Below, piece after piece: positions 1 through 11,495 of a stretch of 64,000 nucleotides of DNA. The position numbers and the translations under genes were made by a program. Origin of the DNA: Arcuatula senhousia (Eukaryota; Mollusca; Bivalvia; Mytilida; Mytilidae). Position 1 is the stretch's first letter. Each line of letters starts with the position of its first letter. The stretch lies in NCBI GenBank assembly GCA_963971305.1, contig OZ020313.1, positions 19,913,260 to 19,977,259 of the forward strand, read 5' to 3'. The notes beneath the pieces are model-generated. The model did not search any database, was not told the DNA's origin, and saw only the letters and a program-made list of their open reading frames with translations.

Positions 1-80
1 TCTATAATCACTTGGTTTTCTACGAGAGAGAACAAGTGTTCTGGAAGTCCTTGCCAGAAATGTAACAAAAAGTTCTGAAT
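1..80 (-). CDS. RFX6: RFX6 coding exon (partial, HFWQG segment)
   Basis: Starting at acceptor TTTTTCAG| (plus positions 81-83), this exon reads [17 protein letters not shown] and continues SLVENQVII to the window edge, 26 codons plus two bases. It follows the previous exon in phase 0, as in the family, where FEE is followed by IQ(H/N)FLLHFWQG. The exon is cut by the left edge of the window. Confidence 0.95.
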   Translation of the reverse strand, partial: MQNFLLHFWQGLPEHLFSLVENQVII

Positions 81-83
81 CTG

Positions 84-2781
84 AAAAATAAAGACAAATA
101 AAGTTACTAAATATTTGAAGTGACAATTTATGTGTTTTTCTTAGGCTGATTTTTTTTTCAGATATGTTCTTTTCTGGTGATCTATTTAGGTGGACATGCA
201 CAAGAACAAAATAGGGAACAGCAGACTATAGACAACTGAGAGGAGTTTTGAGAGAATTTAGGAACGAAAACGATAGAAAACAGACTATAAGATAGGGAGC
301 TATAACAAACAGAAAAAGAGTAACACGGTTTTTTACAGGGGTCATTTATGGTGAACAACAAATTTAAGAACTGTGAAAAAATAAGTAAGAGACTGATACA
401 AAACTAGGGATGAATTCTAGAAAAATAGTACAAACCGACTAATATAGAAAGTGATCACATGTAAATATATACACCTTCTGATAATGTGTTCTTATACGGG
501 CTTTGTATGCAATTGCACATACTCAGTAAAACAGTTCAGATAACATTTTGTTTGTCTATAAACCAAACACTATTTACTGTCCGAGTTGTAATGAAATTAA
601 CTCATATTCTTGTATACATTTTGATTTCAGATTTTGGTCAACATTTGTTTCTATTCCATTTACAAATATTTCACAGGATCAAGATTTGAAATTATAATGT
701 TAACACTAAAAATTTAAATTTAGAATATTTATGACAGATATTAAAATCAAAAATATGTAATTCTAATATTCTAGGTCAATAAATATAATAATCTTCACTA
801 ATAAAATTAATATTACATAATATTTTAAATACTTGAACACAAAACGAGTTCTTAGCCAGCAATGATGGTCATGACAATTTAGTATTATCCATGTCGATGA
901 CTCATTTTCTTAATTCCACAATGAGATCTGTCCTTTAACCATACCCCATACAGATTTAAGGTTTACACAATGTTATGAGTTTAGGATTAACGGTCTGACA
1001 AGTTAGTATTGAGTTTTCCTGTCTTGTACTGAATGCTTTTGAACTTGGTTCATCTTATGAAAAGAAATACATTGAAGTATGTGTCAGGTCTTAATCTCCT
1101 TGTTTTAAATCTTATTCCTGATTAAAAAATGTTAATGCAAAGCAAATTTTATCATGACAATTAAAACTAGGGCTTTGTAGAAAAAAAAGATTTTGTTATT
1201 GGGATAGGAATACTTTTTTTTAACCAACAATATATTTTTATAAAAAAAAATTGTTGCATTGTGATGCATGCATGTCTTGCTGTACAAAAACTCGTGGGAA
1301 CGATATAGGGAGATCAATTTGTTGCATATGTCCAAATTTCTTTTCCTACATACCAATAACATAAACAGGTTAACTTTTTTTACTCCAAAATAACATTGAC
1401 TTCAGGTCACTTTAATATTCATTTTATTTAGTTCTTATAAGCAATGTTTATAAACTACTTTTAATATATCTAAGACAATTATAATTCAAAATCATAACAT
1501 AAAAACTAGAATTAATAAAGTTTTTTACAGATGCATCCCAACGACTTATGTGTTACCTTATTTCCTATTTCTACGTTGAGAGTGACGAACTTATACTTCA
1601 TTTAAAAAAAAGGAAATTAATGAGATAAACACATTTTGTCTTTAATACCCGGTAAAAAATAGGCGAAAAAAGGGTTGAACTAGAAATTCAAAGAAAGGAA
1701 ACTATATAGAATGAAAAAAAAGCAAAACGAAAACCCCGTAAACTATGATCAATTTCTTTCCAACCGAGAAAGAATTTTTAGTAGATTGCCGAAAAGATAG
1801 ATCAAGTAACAGAAACAACCAACTTTTATCGGCCATCCTATCTCAAGACTTAAAAGATCTAAATATATTATCAAAAATGTTTAGGTGGGTGGCATTTTTA
1901 TGAAATATGTTTTAAAAATTTCTTACAATATTCAATAAATCTGGACCAAAGAGTATTTGAAGCTTTAACCTTTTATCTTTGTCAAATTTATATCAATAAG
2001 TCTAAAAATCCTCAAACGATAGTTAATATGTCGTGGTGTGAATTTGAGTTTTATCAAGACTGTCAAGTCAATGTTTGGCCTATACTATATTTCATATTTT
2101 TTGTAAGCATTTCTTACCAAAAAACCCTCAGCCTTTAATAAATAACGAAAACATTTTTGTACCTTCCATTAAGTATCTCACCTGATAAATTTTTACCACA
2201 TACGCTTTTTCATAAATTACTTATAATTTCCTTTAAGTTTACTAATGTGTGAAAAACTACCGACAAAAATCTAACTTTTCCATGAGAACCGTAAGCGTTT
2301 CAACCAAAAAGTAATGATTTCAATGATCTTTAAACTTTAGTCAAAGTTGATCTTAAAAGCCATGTCTAGTTCATTAGGAATTAAAGTCTTCTAAGCTAGC
2401 ATACCTACGGACCGAAACACATTCGGAATTTTAAGACACCAAACTGCAATAGGGGATAGAGAGGTCTTCCAATTGAAATTTAAATCAGGTAATCAATACA
2501 TTTGTAATCATTGAATATCAAGGAGCATTTATAAGATGTTACTTGAGACTTAAATGGTGTTTTATATTGATCTCCTGATTTGAATTCCAATTTTGCTAAA
2601 TCATCCTTAGCCTTGAGTAAACGAAAAATTAAACATAAATTTCATTAACACACCAATGGCGCCAAGACTAATACCCATGGATACTTTATCATAAATTTAT
2701 GATTTTATAATTTTTACAAAATTACATTATGAAATAAAGAAAAAATCTTTGTTGTAAGAAAAGTCATTACAAACTATAAAT
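84..2781. other. RFX6 intron, no recognised feature
   Basis: AT-rich intron sequence between the exons at 80-1 and 3696-3619. Homopolymer runs are frequent. No further exon, hairpin or repeat family was recognised in this part. Confidence 0.6.
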
Positions 2782-3050
2782 AACAGGGTATTATTTAAAA
2801 CTGGAATTATTTTGGAAATTGGAAAATTAAATTAATTTTTTTTAGTTAGACTAAGCCTTACTAAGGGGGTTAGTCATGCTGTCATGACTAATGGTTTGGG
2901 TTAGTATTGTAACAATTATTGTGTAAACTAGCTAACCCCCTTAGCCATGCCGGCATGACTAACCCCTTAGTAAGGCTTAGTCTAACTCAAAATTTTTTTA
3001 TTTAATTTTCCAATTTCCAAAATAATTCCAGTTTCAAATAATACCTTGTT
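2782..3050. mobile_element. Long inverted-repeat (palindromic) MITE
   Basis: Two arms of roughly 110 bases face each other around a spacer of about 40 bases. The left arm contains ggaattattttggaaattgg and actaagccttactaag; the right arm carries their reverse complements, ending near ataccttgtt. The arms differ by few bases and small gaps. No coding capacity is seen. It fits a non-autonomous foldback DNA transposon, inside an RFX6 intron. Confidence 0.75.
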
Positions 3051-3139
3051 CAATGTTTTCTTATGCGGGTATTTGTAAATTACAAATACCAAAACGCGGG
3101 TATAAACGGTTAATTTGAATATGCTATATATCGATATTT

Positions 3140-3470
3140 CAAGGAGTTACCTCTCATCAGCAGACTTTAAATCAAAATATTGGAAGATCAAAAACCAAAA
3201 ATGTTGAATGAAAAGTTCTTAAAACCAAAAAGTTCGAACAGGAAAGCCAAATCCAACACCGAGGATATCGACCATGTGCATTACAAGGAAAGAAACCTGG
3301 TGTTTTAAAAAATTTAGAATTTAAAAATCGGAAATTTCAGCAACAAAATATTAGAAATTTTATGGCAAATCGTGTCAGACAAGTCTGACGACCAGGCTTG
3401 TGATTACCCTCGGGGACCTCTGGTCCACCATCAGTGGTTATCGCCCGTAAAGTCAGTATTGTCAGTAATA
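3140..3470 (+). repeat. Dispersed repeat family (copy 1)
   Basis: This AT-rich block contains ttcgaacaggaaagccaaat, accgaggatatcgacc and gaaagaaacctggtgtttt. The same blocks recur at 23385-23580 and 25395-25590. Longer members continue into the part also seen at 10890-11150. No intact coding region; probably a non-autonomous transposon or a LINE/SINE remnant. Confidence 0.6.
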
Positions 3471-3618
3471 TTTTAAGATTGTTCAAATATATGTTAAGCT
3501 GACCAAGTGTAAAAAAAGAAACAAATTACTAGTGTTACAATATGAAATTGAGATAAGGTATGTCATTTTAATTGTTGCGTTTTATCAAGCTGTTTACGGA
3601 ATTATATGAACTACTTAC

Positions 3619-3696
3619 CTCTTCAAAGTTTGCATTTATTGCTGTATCTAGGATACACTGACAATGAGTCTTGTACATCATGATAAATGTTTCTAC
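3619..3696 (-). CDS. RFX6: RFX6 coding exon (dimerisation region, [11 protein letters not shown])
   Basis: This 26-codon exon is bounded by acceptor GTTTTAG| and donor GAAGAG|GTAAGT, in phase 0 at both ends. It encodes [20 protein letters not shown] and ends ANFEE, corresponding to the conserved region C-terminal to the RFX DNA-binding domain. In vertebrate RFX6 about 36 residues separate this segment from the one encoded at 7816-7789, and no exon for them was found in between. Confidence 0.96.
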
Positions 3697-3726
3697 CTAA
3701 AACAGGAAAAATAGAAGAGCTATTAG

Positions 3727-4116
3727 CGTTCTCACAAAAAGATACTCCCGCTTTTTATTGAATTCTGTAAAAAAACTAAAGATCAATTATTTTCCCTAAA
3801 TGATATCCGGATTCCCTCATGTACATCACCGTGTGATGATCTTCATTACATATCAAGTTGCATCAAAACCATGAAGAGGTTTGGGGAATTTTGTGGACAG
3901 ACGGAGATAGAAAGACAGAATGATACCTATGTAAACCACAACCTTGTTTGCGGGAGTATACCAAATAAAGTAAATGGTGTATTAATCAACAGAATAGATA
4001 TTGACAGTTTAATAAAAAAACTTAATGTCAAATATAACTTATATGATTTTGTAACTAAAAACAGGTTAGACAAAACTCAACAAATGAGGAGTTATTCCAA
4101 CCCATCAAACAAGTGA
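3727..4116 (+). CDS. Unidentified open reading frame, 130 codons
   Basis: An open frame runs from a stop at 3724 to TGA at 4114-4116, with an internal ATG at 3871 (MKRFGEFCGQTEIERQ). It is long for sequence this AT-rich and its composition looks protein-like, with several Cys and charged residues. It lies on the plus strand inside the RFX6 intron from which one exon is missing. No family was recognised. It could be an exon of a gene nested in the intron, a degenerate transposon protein, or chance. Confidence 0.25.
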   Translation, partial: RSHKKILPLFIEFCKKTKDQLFSLNDIRIPSCTSPCDDLHYISSCIKTMKRFGEFCGQTEIERQNDTYVNHNLVCGSIPNKVNGVLINRIDIDSLIKKLNVKYNLYDFVTKNRLDKTQQMRSYSNPSNK

Positions 4117-6119
4117 CAGTTTCACATTGATAAGAAATAAGTGTTCATAAAAAGGTGTGTTTTTTTAAAATTAGATGTCATATATTAATTAAATTGAAAG
4201 ACCATTCCTATAAGAAGTAAGAGTTTATTTTTGAATTTGTTAAAAACGTTTATAATTTTATCATTGTGAAATTTTTATTCGTTTGAGAGGTTGTTACTCA
4301 TTTTTTAACAACTCTTCGCCTGTCGAGATGATATGGATGAACATGTTTTATCACACTAGAATCTCATTTGCATAAAAGGGCTATAGAGAAACAATTCATT
4401 TTAAGATTTTTTATTCTTTTAAGTGCAGTTCTCTTAAAGAATCAGGCAAAATCGAAAATGTTTGAATCATGATTTTAAAACCACACGGTTTTGATAATGC
4501 ATTGTCACTCAAAATAGCCTTCTAATGAAGAAACAATTATTAGTTGTCATCTCCAGTGTCAGAGGATAGAGTAAAATTTCTGTTACAATGATATGACTTG
4601 ACACGAGTTATCTCCCCCTTTGATCCAAATTTTATATGCATTTCAACCAAATCTCAAATTTCTGACTCTTTTGAGTAGTGCCAATGCACTTTTTGTTACT
4701 TTTTAAGCCTTTTGAACAGTATTTTGAAATCAATCTTGTGTGTTTTTTAAATCATGATTCACTCATTACCTGCTTCTTACAGAGAATAGCACTTGAGTAA
4801 ATGATATCACAACCAAATGCCTTTGATAGCAAAAAAGTTTACTTAACCACATAAAACCCTTCTTTGATCAATCATTTCTTTTAACCACGTATTACATGAA
4901 ACAAAATTACAACAAAGTGTCATCCATTTTGAGTTGTAAGATATAGTTACAACACTTCTACAATAAATTAGTAAGAGGGTACGGTACAGTAAGAGGAATA
5001 AAAGGAGAAAAAAATATATACTTTTTAAAGTCGTATATTATGTTAAAGACTGCCTATATTTATGGTAGGCCTTGTTAAAATACCAAGCCAATTTTTCTGT
5101 GCATGAGTCATTTTATTAAAATATTTTCTATTTGAAAGAATAATCCCTATAGATTAGTCCAATAAAAGACGGAACTGTATCTTTCCAACTTTTAATATGT
5201 CCCTGTCCGTCTTGGCTCCTTACAATAAGCTCAGACACTGATATTACTATGCATAAATCACACACGTGTTTTTCATTGGAGTTCTTATTCGCTTATCCAT
5301 TTGTTGTTTTTGTTAGTTTACATACAATAAACGTTTGACCTGGGTAATTTACTATAGTTATATACGATTACACCGAGTAAAAGACCACAGCCCCAAATGC
5401 TAAAACCTGAATGTTCTTATGGGTAAATATTTATCCAAAGTTTACCTTTGTAATCAGATTTTAAGTTAATGGTTAGTTTTACGTGCCGGACTAATTCACT
5501 CGGATTGACATATGCCGTGGCTACGTAAATTACCGTAGTGATAAATTTAACGTTGATACATTTTTCCTTTTATAATTTCTAAGACAGCAATGACTAAGTC
5601 AACAAACGTTTGTTTACACAAGGTTAATATTGTTGGAAACATTTCATAAGAAGAATAAGACTGGATTTTCAAGCAATTAATAAACAAGCTCGGAGTACAA
5701 AGTTTATCTCCAGATCAATAAACATTTGGGAAAATGCAATAAAATATATTAAATTTGATAGAAGACTACTTTGTAGAGCTAATAAATATCATTTAGTCCT
5801 CATGAGCTACTGACAAGCCAAAAATAAAGCATCATGCAGAGAATATTAATTGGGGATTAATCAGAACAAAAGTTAGCAAGGGTTGGTCTATTAAAGCATC
5901 CAGTATATGGAGAAAGAATGTGGTATAAAGACCGCACTCATGGTTGTGACGTATTGGGACTTTTCTGTAGTCTCTGTCTTGTTTCCTTTTTGTGTTTATC
6001 CACGTTCATATCAAAGGAAACAAATTTATTATTTTTTTGCAATTAATTAAATCTTCATGCAATGATATTACTAAGATGATCACCCAAGCATCCCTGATAT
6101 ATCATCACAAACCTGTTGT

Positions 6120-6325
6120 GTTTTGTGTAACTACCGGACCCAAAGACCGCAATGGAAGAGGGAGGTTTGGCGCGCCTTAAAACCTGGTTTAACCCACCAT
6201 TTCTTTTGAAATGCCTGTACCAAGTCGGTCTTCAATTTTCCCGGTATTTCTTCCTTGTTTTGTCTAGTCTTATGGACATTTGAGATTTATTCTCCAAGTT
6301 CGGTAATTTTGTTATTACCTTTATT
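6120..6325 (+). repeat. Short TIR-type dispersed repeat (copy)
   Basis: Shares gcaatggaagagggaggt, ttggcgcgcc, aaacctggtt and aacccaccat with copies at 34008-34195 and, reversed, 57046-57140. The 3' half (ccaagttcggtaattttgtt) also occurs at 34157-34180, 50428-50455 and 54893-54915. Non-coding, MITE-like. Confidence 0.6.
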
Positions 6326-6527
6326 TGTTAAACAATTGGGAAATTTAGTATATGATATTTCATGACAAAATTTTTGACATATACCTTGCATATGTTTGTC
6401 ACTTGTTAGTCATTAAAATAGCAAAACTTGAAATTCTATAGTATAATTTTAGTTATAAATTGTCCTTTAAATACACGAAGTTTGGAATTGGTCTGTTTTA
6501 AAATTTTTACCATATTCTACAATACAG

Positions 6528-6797
6528 TTCAGTTACAATACGTCACTGCTAGGCTTAACATTGAGTGAGGACAATAAAAGCAAAGCAATGAACCTTTATG
6601 ATGAATTATGTGATAAAATGAAACATATGCTACCAAAAATCATAGAAAAATATTTTAACTTCATACGCTTAGTTTGTACCAATGCTAAATACCTGAATAA
6701 TTATATTTCAAGCAACTTACCTTATCTCGAGGAATGGAAAGTGGCAATATTAGATATTGAGCATTTGGAAACTCTGGCAAAAGTGTCCCCGTCTTAG
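6528..6797 (+). CDS. Unidentified possible exon, 89 codons
   Basis: A frame open from a plausible acceptor TACAATACAG| at 6527 reads [20 protein letters not shown] and ends with TAG at 6795. It is helical and charged in character with two Cys. No relatives were recognised and no partner exon was identified. It lies in an RFX6 intron on the opposite strand; a chance ORF is a real possibility. Confidence 0.2.
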   Translation, partial: FSYNTSLLGLTLSEDNKSKAMNLYDELCDKMKHMLPKIIEKYFNFIRLVCTNAKYLNNYISSNLPYLEEWKVAILDIEHLETLAKVSPS

Positions 6798-7788
6798 AAC
6801 TTAAGGTGTATTTCCTAGTAAATCCACCCTATAAAAATTAATAGAAATATATTTTAGAAAAAATCGATTTATATATATATAATATCAGATTAATTCTGAA
6901 GCTGCTGGAAAATAGCTTCATTTTTATTGATTCTTTTTAATCGTGATAGTTAATTTTTGCAATTTTAAACTATCCCATTTTTCCCAAAAAATAAATTTAG
7001 TTTTTTTTATACATAAACATGTTATTATATATATCATATATAAAAAAAATAGATTTGGAAATTCTTAAAATAAAGATTAAATATATGCACAATTTTTTAT
7101 CTACCATTCATTCAATTTACACAAGAAAAAACAATACAATATAAACAGGGACAAAATAAACACGTTTTAGCATACATTTTTAAAACAAACAAAATTCCTA
7201 AAAGGAATTTAGAAATGCGTTAATGAAATGTTTCAGCGTTTGGTAAAAACAGCTATTTGTTGATTTCCGCTGCAAGAAGACCGTGTAACAAATAATGCTA
7301 ATAAATTACAAATAATGACAATGTATAAACTAACACGGGTCTTAAACTACTATCTTCAGACGTTTAAGGGAAACATTTTACACAAGAATCAAAACCATCA
7401 GTGAGTCTGACCCTAGTCAATTATAATCACCAACATCATTAAGAAGCATTTAGTAAAACAGTGGTGTCAAAGGCATACCTGGGTTGACGGCGACAACCAT
7501 GTAAGTATAGAGGATTAGGAAAGTGATACTTAGATTAATGATAAAACACAGAGATAAATTATTATCCCATTTAAACATTGTAAATAAAGATGAAGAAATA
7601 AATTTGTTAAATGTAAACAATGATAAAATGAATTTTCGTATACTCAATCTTTTATCGTGATCTTTTTGTGATGGGGAAATAAGACCTTAACGGGGTATGG
7701 AAAATTCGGAGATCAAAACTCTTTTTGGATGCTTTTAAAAGGATGTATTTCAAATAAAACAAATTAGCATTGTCAATCTTTAAATTAC

Positions 7789-7816
7789 CTCATTTTTCAG
7801 CTTGCATCCGGAAAAC
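7789..7816 (-). CDS. RFX6: RFX6 coding microexon 6 (28 nt)
   Basis: A 28-nt exon lies between acceptor ATTCTAG| and donor GAG|GTAATT. After completing an Arg codon it encodes FSGCKLKNE, matching the FSGSKLKNE segment recalled from vertebrate RFX6 directly after GKGLTR. It ends in phase 0. It is too short for ordinary ORF searches and was found by similarity together with exact phase agreement on its 5' side. Confidence 0.9.
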
Positions 7817-9844
7817 CTAGAATATAAAAAAGAAATGTTAGTGATTTCGTGTAATTTATAATCATTATAGAAATATAAGTTTTCCCTTACTTAGGAGTAA
7901 ATTTAACGATTTCTTTCCCAAAAAAGTTTCTTTTTCTTGTTTTCAGCATGCAACTTTTCACGAACTAAAAAAATATCGGAGGTGGAGAAATAGTTTCAAT
8001 CACGATTTTTTGCTCAATAATCACATGTTTTCTTCCACGAAATTGTATAGGTTCGTCTAAAATTTAAAAAGGTGAAAAAACTCACATAGAAATCTTACAA
8101 CACATGCTGTTAAATTTGGATATGAAATTTTATAACTGTTTGCTATGAATTGAAAAAAATAGGAGAGACATAATAATATTGCAATTTTTTACATGTGATT
8201 TGTAAGCAATAATTATTTTCACTTCTTTTTGCCAGTTTTTCTTTTGTATGTACATTTGAATCAACTGGCACAAGTTGATAAAAAAAATCATCACAATTGA
8301 ACGAGTGATGAAATAGTTTTTAAGAGAAAAAATGGTGAACACATAATCATGAAATATATGACCAATTCTATTCTAAAGGTCCCCCAAAATAATAAGTAAA
8401 TTCATATATGAGATTTTCTATCTTTATCTTGTAAATAAATATAATTGGATTTATGTCGACAAATATCCATCGCTGGAAGCTCGTAATCAAGGTTGTCCGA
8501 TAAGACCCTTTCTTTTATGTACATTACGACTAGAAGATATATTCAATCTCTCCCTAGTCTTATAAAGGGAAGATAAAATTCTAACATAAATGTATTATTC
8601 GATTCTAAGGCATTCATAAGCTGTTCATCATGTTCATAATAGCCTCTGTCGAAGTTTGATAAGCTAGACGGTCAGGACAAACGTAAAATCAAATAATAAA
8701 AGACTTCATCACAGAGCCGTATTCAATACCTTTATAAAACGGTAAAGATAAATTGAATAAAACCAGATGTAGCTGAATTGAATCTTTTGTTCACAAATTA
8801 AAGTAACAGGTTTCATGTTATCGAGTTATGTCATAAATTTCGCAGCCAAAATGGCACTACATTATTTATGGAATAAATACTGTTACGTAGATAAGATAAG
8901 GCTTACTTAATTGGTGCATCAAATTTACTGGGAAGTGAATATTGAATATTAAATTCAATTTGGGTTTTCCAGAACAGGATCGGAAAATGTTTTATTCACA
9001 ATTACTAACATTTTAAGGCAAAATTGTATGATGACAAATATTTACCCTTTGGTTCTAAAAGCAAAAAGATATTACAACCATTATGCATTTCGAAATGAAA
9101 ATGTGGGTCTTGCAATGGGTACAAAGTACTTGAAGCATAACCTACATTTTATTGCATAACTGAACACCTGTAATATCAAACTTTGAAAATGTAAAAAAAG
9201 CTGTCAAATATGTCTTGACACCAATAAAGTCCTTAAGAAGTGATTATAAATCTGCTAAATTTTGTAAGTGTTTATAGTTATAAGAGTTGTAAATCCATGC
9301 TAAATTATACTATTGACATGGACCAAGGCATGCAAAATGTGTAATATGTTCTTAACTGTGAAAACGTGTCTAATTGTGCATTTTTCTGCATTGATATAGC
9401 ATAATGGTACTCTGTGTGGGCTTTCTTTTGATTTTAAAAACCACTCTCACTACGGTTAATAGAAAAATAGTTTACTTTCTGAAATAAATTTACAACTGTC
9501 AATATAATATTGGTCAAAGTGTTTGAAATAACACCTAAAAGTGACTTTAAACAAGTTCTATATTGATATAAGCACCCTTTATAAGAACGTATTTTATTTC
9601 TATGTGCAATAAATAAATAAAATTTTCTTGCTTACTTTAACACTTGAAATGTGTTATGTAACTAAAGGTTAACACTTTCCCTGTGAAAATACTACCTCTT
9701 AGTTCAAATGTCTTTTATTATTTTGGAATTACATCACAGCTTTTTACAAGGAGGTCATATATGGTAAATATTTTTACGCAGTACATCATTTTTATACCTC
9801 GTTTTCAATATAAAATCTTCTGTTTTGAAGTTACGATTACTCAC
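7817..9844. other. RFX6 intron 5, no recognised feature
   Basis: AT-rich sequence of 2.0 kb between exons 5 and 6. Nothing beyond simple A/T tracts was recognised. Confidence 0.6.
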
Positions 9845-9922
9845 CGTGTTAGTCCTTTTCCGGTATACACAGAATGATAATATTGACTGGTCTCTCTTAT
9901 ACCAATTCCATAGTAATGATAC
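9845..9922 (-). CDS. RFX6: RFX6 coding exon 5 (wing and end of DNA-binding domain)
   Basis: Acceptor GATTAAG| is followed by G completing Lys, then YHYYGIGIRETSQYYHSVYT and GKGLT, ending CG before donor |GTGAGT. The YHYYGIGI core is invariant in RFX proteins; the C-terminal part through GKGLT is RFX6-like. Length 78 nt. The CG joins the G of the 28-nt exon at 7816 to make Arg. Confidence 0.96.
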
Positions 9923-10295
9923 CTTAATCAAATAAAAAAAAACACATTGTAATATCATTTTTTTGGAAATTGTGTAGTACATGTAATTTCCTGCTGAATA
10001 GCAAATAGCAAATAAACTGAACTTCCAGTAAAACTCATTACAAAAATTATTTCATTTAAACACAAAAAATTGAGACAAGTTTCTAAATAGCATTTTTTAT
10101 CAATACATGTATAGTATAGAAGCATGCTTTACCGAGTTTTTGAACATTTTTTTAAAGTAATTAGATATATATTTAAACTTTTTTCATGTTAATTCTAAAT
10201 AAATTCAATTGAAACCTACTTTAATTTAAACATATTTATTTATCCTGGATTGGGAAACAAGCTTGATGCTTATATAAATCCCTCTCCAGCTAGCA

Positions 10296-10577
10296 GATTG
10301 CGAGTGTGGCCTTTGTAGCGGCCCCCATTGAGCCTACTCTTATCGAAATCTACAAAGGGGTCTTTAACGTGCATGGGGTATTGCTCTCCACATACACGGG
10401 ACAACCTTTTTTCGTCCCTTCCGAAGGACTGGCATCGTTCCTTGAGACCATCCTCGCAAATGGTGTCAAGAGAGAGTCGGAAAATTGGTTCATGAAATTT
10501 TCACCCCGGACGAGGATCGAACCACGAACCTCGGTGTTAGTAGCCCGACGCGTTAACCACTACACCACCGGCTCTCG
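10296..10577 (-). mobile_element. tRNA-derived SINE in RFX6 intron 4
   Basis: On the minus strand, 10577-10505 reads like a tRNA: an acceptor-like GAGCCGG, an A-box-like GTAGTGGTTAACGCG and a perfect B box GGTTCGATCC, followed by CCGGGGT able to pair with the first stem. The T stem is poorly paired, as in SINE heads. The body contains a block (about 10350-10395, ttaacgtgcatgggg) that also occurs at 33006-33055. The low-coordinate end is not sharply defined. Confidence 0.7.
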
Positions 10578-10585
10578 GAACCTAC

Positions 10586-10647
10586 TTTGAGTGTCCCCTT
10601 GTTCCTAAACGACGTGTTGTCAAGTGTGGAAACTTCTGGCGTATTGT
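10586..10647 (-). CDS. RFX6: RFX6 coding exon 4 (DNA-recognition segment)
   Basis: This 62-nt exon lies between acceptor TTTTTTAG| and donor TCAAA|GTAGGT. It encodes TIRQKFPHLTTRRLGTRGHS and ends with AA of a Lys codon. The TRRLGTRG block is the hallmark of the RFX recognition helix and wing. A tRNA-derived SINE begins about 9 bases inside the following intron, so the donor hexamer is nearly at the insertion junction. Confidence 0.96.
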
Positions 10648-10889
10648 CTAAAAAAACAAAAAATATTTTTAAAATAATATTTATGATAATTATTGTTGAT
10701 TCATTAACGCTAAAAATTAATAGCATTATATGACCAATATTTTAACAATATTTATATTTTATGTATATTAACAATTAACAACAGCAACTATGACTGCATA
10801 AACCACAGCAAAAAAAATGTGAAGATAAAGACAGTAAACAAACAAAAGATTCAACCTTCAACACAAGACTTTAGCGGATTTGACACGCT

Positions 10890-11150
10890 GAATAGACTAT
10901 TGGCAACGCGACGGGTGTGCTATAGCAAGCAGGAACTTCTTACTCTTCCGGAGCACCTGAGTTCACTCTTGTTTCGACTAGAGTTCGCGTTGTTAATTTA
11001 CATTCAGTTATTTTGTGTTTCCATGTTTTACATGTCTGTTTTTGTCCCGTTCTTGTTGGTGTTTACTGATTTTGTCTCTGCCCTTTCGGGCTTTTGACAT
11101 TTGGATACCCCATTGGTACCTCTGCTTCTTTGAACACATAAAATAAGGAA
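10890..11150 (+). repeat. Dispersed repeat family (copy 2)
   Basis: Contains gtgctatagcaagcaggaac, gagttcactcttgtttcgac, tgtttttgtcccgttcttgt and ttggataccccattggtacc. The same blocks, reverse-complemented, occur at 23545-23775. The reading frame across it (CYSKQELLTLPEHLSSLLF) recurs in both copies, but no known protein was recognised. Weaker relatives lie at 26562-26790 and 27000-27050. Confidence 0.65.
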
Positions 11151-11299
11151 CTACAAAGGCTTTGATTTGAAAATCTCTTAACTGTGAAATATTATGAAAA
11201 ATGAAACTGAAAGTATAATGTTTTAATACAAAAGGGTCATTTTCGAATGTTTACAATCTAACCTAAACCCTAAACACATCTAGTAAATTTCAATTGTAT

Positions 11300-11495
11300 T
11301 TCCTTTTGGTTTTACCTTTTCTGATGTTGAAGCACAATTTTTTTATTACCTTTCCAAATGATGCAGCAGATCAGAATAATGAAAATGTTCGTTTTTGTCT
11401 TTATTTTTGTTTACCTTCCCAAATGCTGCAGCTGACCAGAATAATGAGATCAGAAAAACGAAGGTGTTCTTTTTTTTTTCTTTTTGATTGTTTAC
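11300..11495 (-). repeat. Tandem duplications of the RFX6 exon 3 splice-donor region
   Basis: Reading on the minus strand, the motif TTTGGAAAG|GTAAAC of exon 3 recurs as TTTGGGAAG|GTAAAC (junction after 11415), TTTGGAAAG|GTAATA (after 11350) and a weaker CAGAAAAG|GTAAAA (after 11316). Each is preceded by Ala-like codons (GCTGCAGC, GCTGCATC, GCTTCAAC). Spacings are 81, 65 and 34 bases. The first extension stays in frame with exon 3; the second does not. Confidence 0.85.

Noticed and set aside
10505..10577. Functional tRNA gene
   Set aside because: The A and B boxes are present but the T stem and part of the acceptor stem do not pair, and a SINE body follows.
10306..10590. 94-codon ORF ending near RFX6 exon 4
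   Set aside because: It lies in the tRNA-derived SINE, read against the tRNA-like direction.
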